Source: an uncultured Ruminococcus sp. (GTDB lineage Bacteria > Bacillota > Clostridia > Oscillospirales > Acutalibacteraceae). From it: a stretch of 5,864 nt of DNA. The notes below the pieces were generated by a model, which worked only from the letters and a program-made list of their open reading frames with translations, had not been told where the DNA came from and made no database searches. Every line of letters starts with the position of its first letter. Position 1 is the stretch's first letter. A program made the position numbers and the translations under genes. Shown here in pieces: positions 5,659 through 5,864 of the stretch. Where the stretch lies: NCBI GenBank assembly GCA_902766305.1, contig CACXDE010000025.1, forward strand, positions 1-5,864, given 5' to 3'.

Positions 5659-5823
5659 ATGGTGTACCAAAATATTAGTGGAATATTAGCGGATTGTTAC
5701 TTTACATGCCAATATTGCACTGATATCATTACAAGGCTGACGTGGGATTCCAGTAAAACAGCATTGTATGAATTGAATTGTCGCTTGCTTGAAGCAATTC
5801 AAATCGGGGGATTGGAGGGGTAA
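5659..5823 (+). CDS. Possible 54-residue Cys-containing small protein or gene remnant
   Basis: An open frame of 54 codons starts at ATG 5659 and ends at TAA 5821-5823, three bases before the next start codon. The peptide contains Cys13, Cys17, Cys20 and Cys41. The first three form CYFTCQYC, a CX3CX2C arrangement identical in spacing to the radical SAM cluster motif and in a similar local context (ADC-x3-C-x-YC). A full radical SAM domain is about 200 residues, so if this is related it is a remnant or a mini-protein. The start has no good ribosome binding site (upstream AAAGAAAATGT), which argues against efficient translation. The ribosome binding site of the next gene lies in its last codons, so coupling is possible. 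It may also be a chance open frame. Confidence 0.3.
   Translation: MVYQNISGILADCYFTCQYCTDIITRLTWDSSKTALYELNCRLLEAIQIGGLEG
5773..5802 (+). promoter_or_regulatory. Hairpin in the leader of the last gene
   Basis: TTGAATTG (5773-5780) and CAATTCAA (5795-5802) are perfect 8-base arms around 14 bases. An alternative inner pairing, TTGC with GCAA (5785-5788 and 5794-5797), is mutually exclusive with it. The hairpin ends 11 bases before the GGAGGGG ribosome binding site. No T-run follows, so it is not an intrinsic terminator. Confidence 0.35.
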
Positions 5824-5826
5824 ACC

Positions 5827-5864
5827 ATGTTAGAAATATTAAAAGCGAGGTTTCAGGATAATAA
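5827..5864 (+). CDS. N-terminal fragment of a gene running off the right edge (possibly DUF4256)
   Basis: ATG 5827 is preceded by a strong ribosome binding site, GGAGGGG (5814-5820), at 6 bases. Only 12 full codons are visible (MLEILKARFQDN), with no stop before the edge. The pattern LK-x-RF-x2-N resembles the start of DUF4256 proteins as I recall them, but this is too short to be firm. The start itself is well supported. Confidence 0.6.
   Translation, partial: MLEILKARFQDN

Noticed and set aside
5618..5689. 23-codon ORF just after the acetolactate decarboxylase gene
   Set aside because: It has no ribosome binding site, overlaps the better 54-codon frame, and has no recognisable features.

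Overview
The window looks like a chromosomal accessory region of a low-to-moderate GC Firmicute. The best guess is a Lachnospiraceae member (Butyrivibrio/Pseudobutyrivibrio-like). This rests on the strong AGGAGG-type ribosome binding sites, the use of TTG/GTG-type starts, the SPASM radical-SAM tail, and a LytS-type kinase paired with a response regulator carrying a SARP-like winged helix. The genus is inferred, not proven. Every gene I support lies on the + strand.

Layout. (1) Positions 1-254 hold the C-terminal end of a radical SAM/SPASM enzyme. (2) Positions 404-844 encode a small protein with four membrane helices and no recognised function. A leader of about 270 bases follows, containing a possible terminator stem and then a promoter-like region with three dyads. 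(3) Positions 1119-3805 form a very tight three-gene sensory operon: a six-helix membrane protein, a LytS/YpdA-type histidine kinase (4-base ATGA overlap) and a response regulator (stop and start codons abutting). (4) Positions 3856-4749 encode a PAP2-superfamily membrane protein, and 4787-5608 a lipoprotein form of alpha-acetolactate decarboxylase. Both follow at short gaps and may be cotranscribed with the sensory genes. (5) Positions 5609-5826 contain a possible 54-codon ORF with a CX3CX2C motif and a hairpin. The first 12 codons of another gene, possibly DUF4256, run off the right edge.

The most striking sequence feature is an uninterrupted run of 17 T inside the second membrane helix of the histidine kinase. 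Gain or loss of one T would truncate the kinase at 72 or 89 residues, so the tract could act as a phase-variation or transcriptional-slippage switch of the whole signalling pathway. A short GC-containing hairpin just upstream makes it look like an internal terminator as well.

How the genes may work together (inference): the six-helix protein and the kinase sense an envelope or extracellular cue, and the regulator controls transcription. The two downstream products act at or outside the membrane. One is a lipid-phosphatase-fold protein with an altered catalytic motif; the other converts acetolactate to acetoin on the outer face of the membrane.
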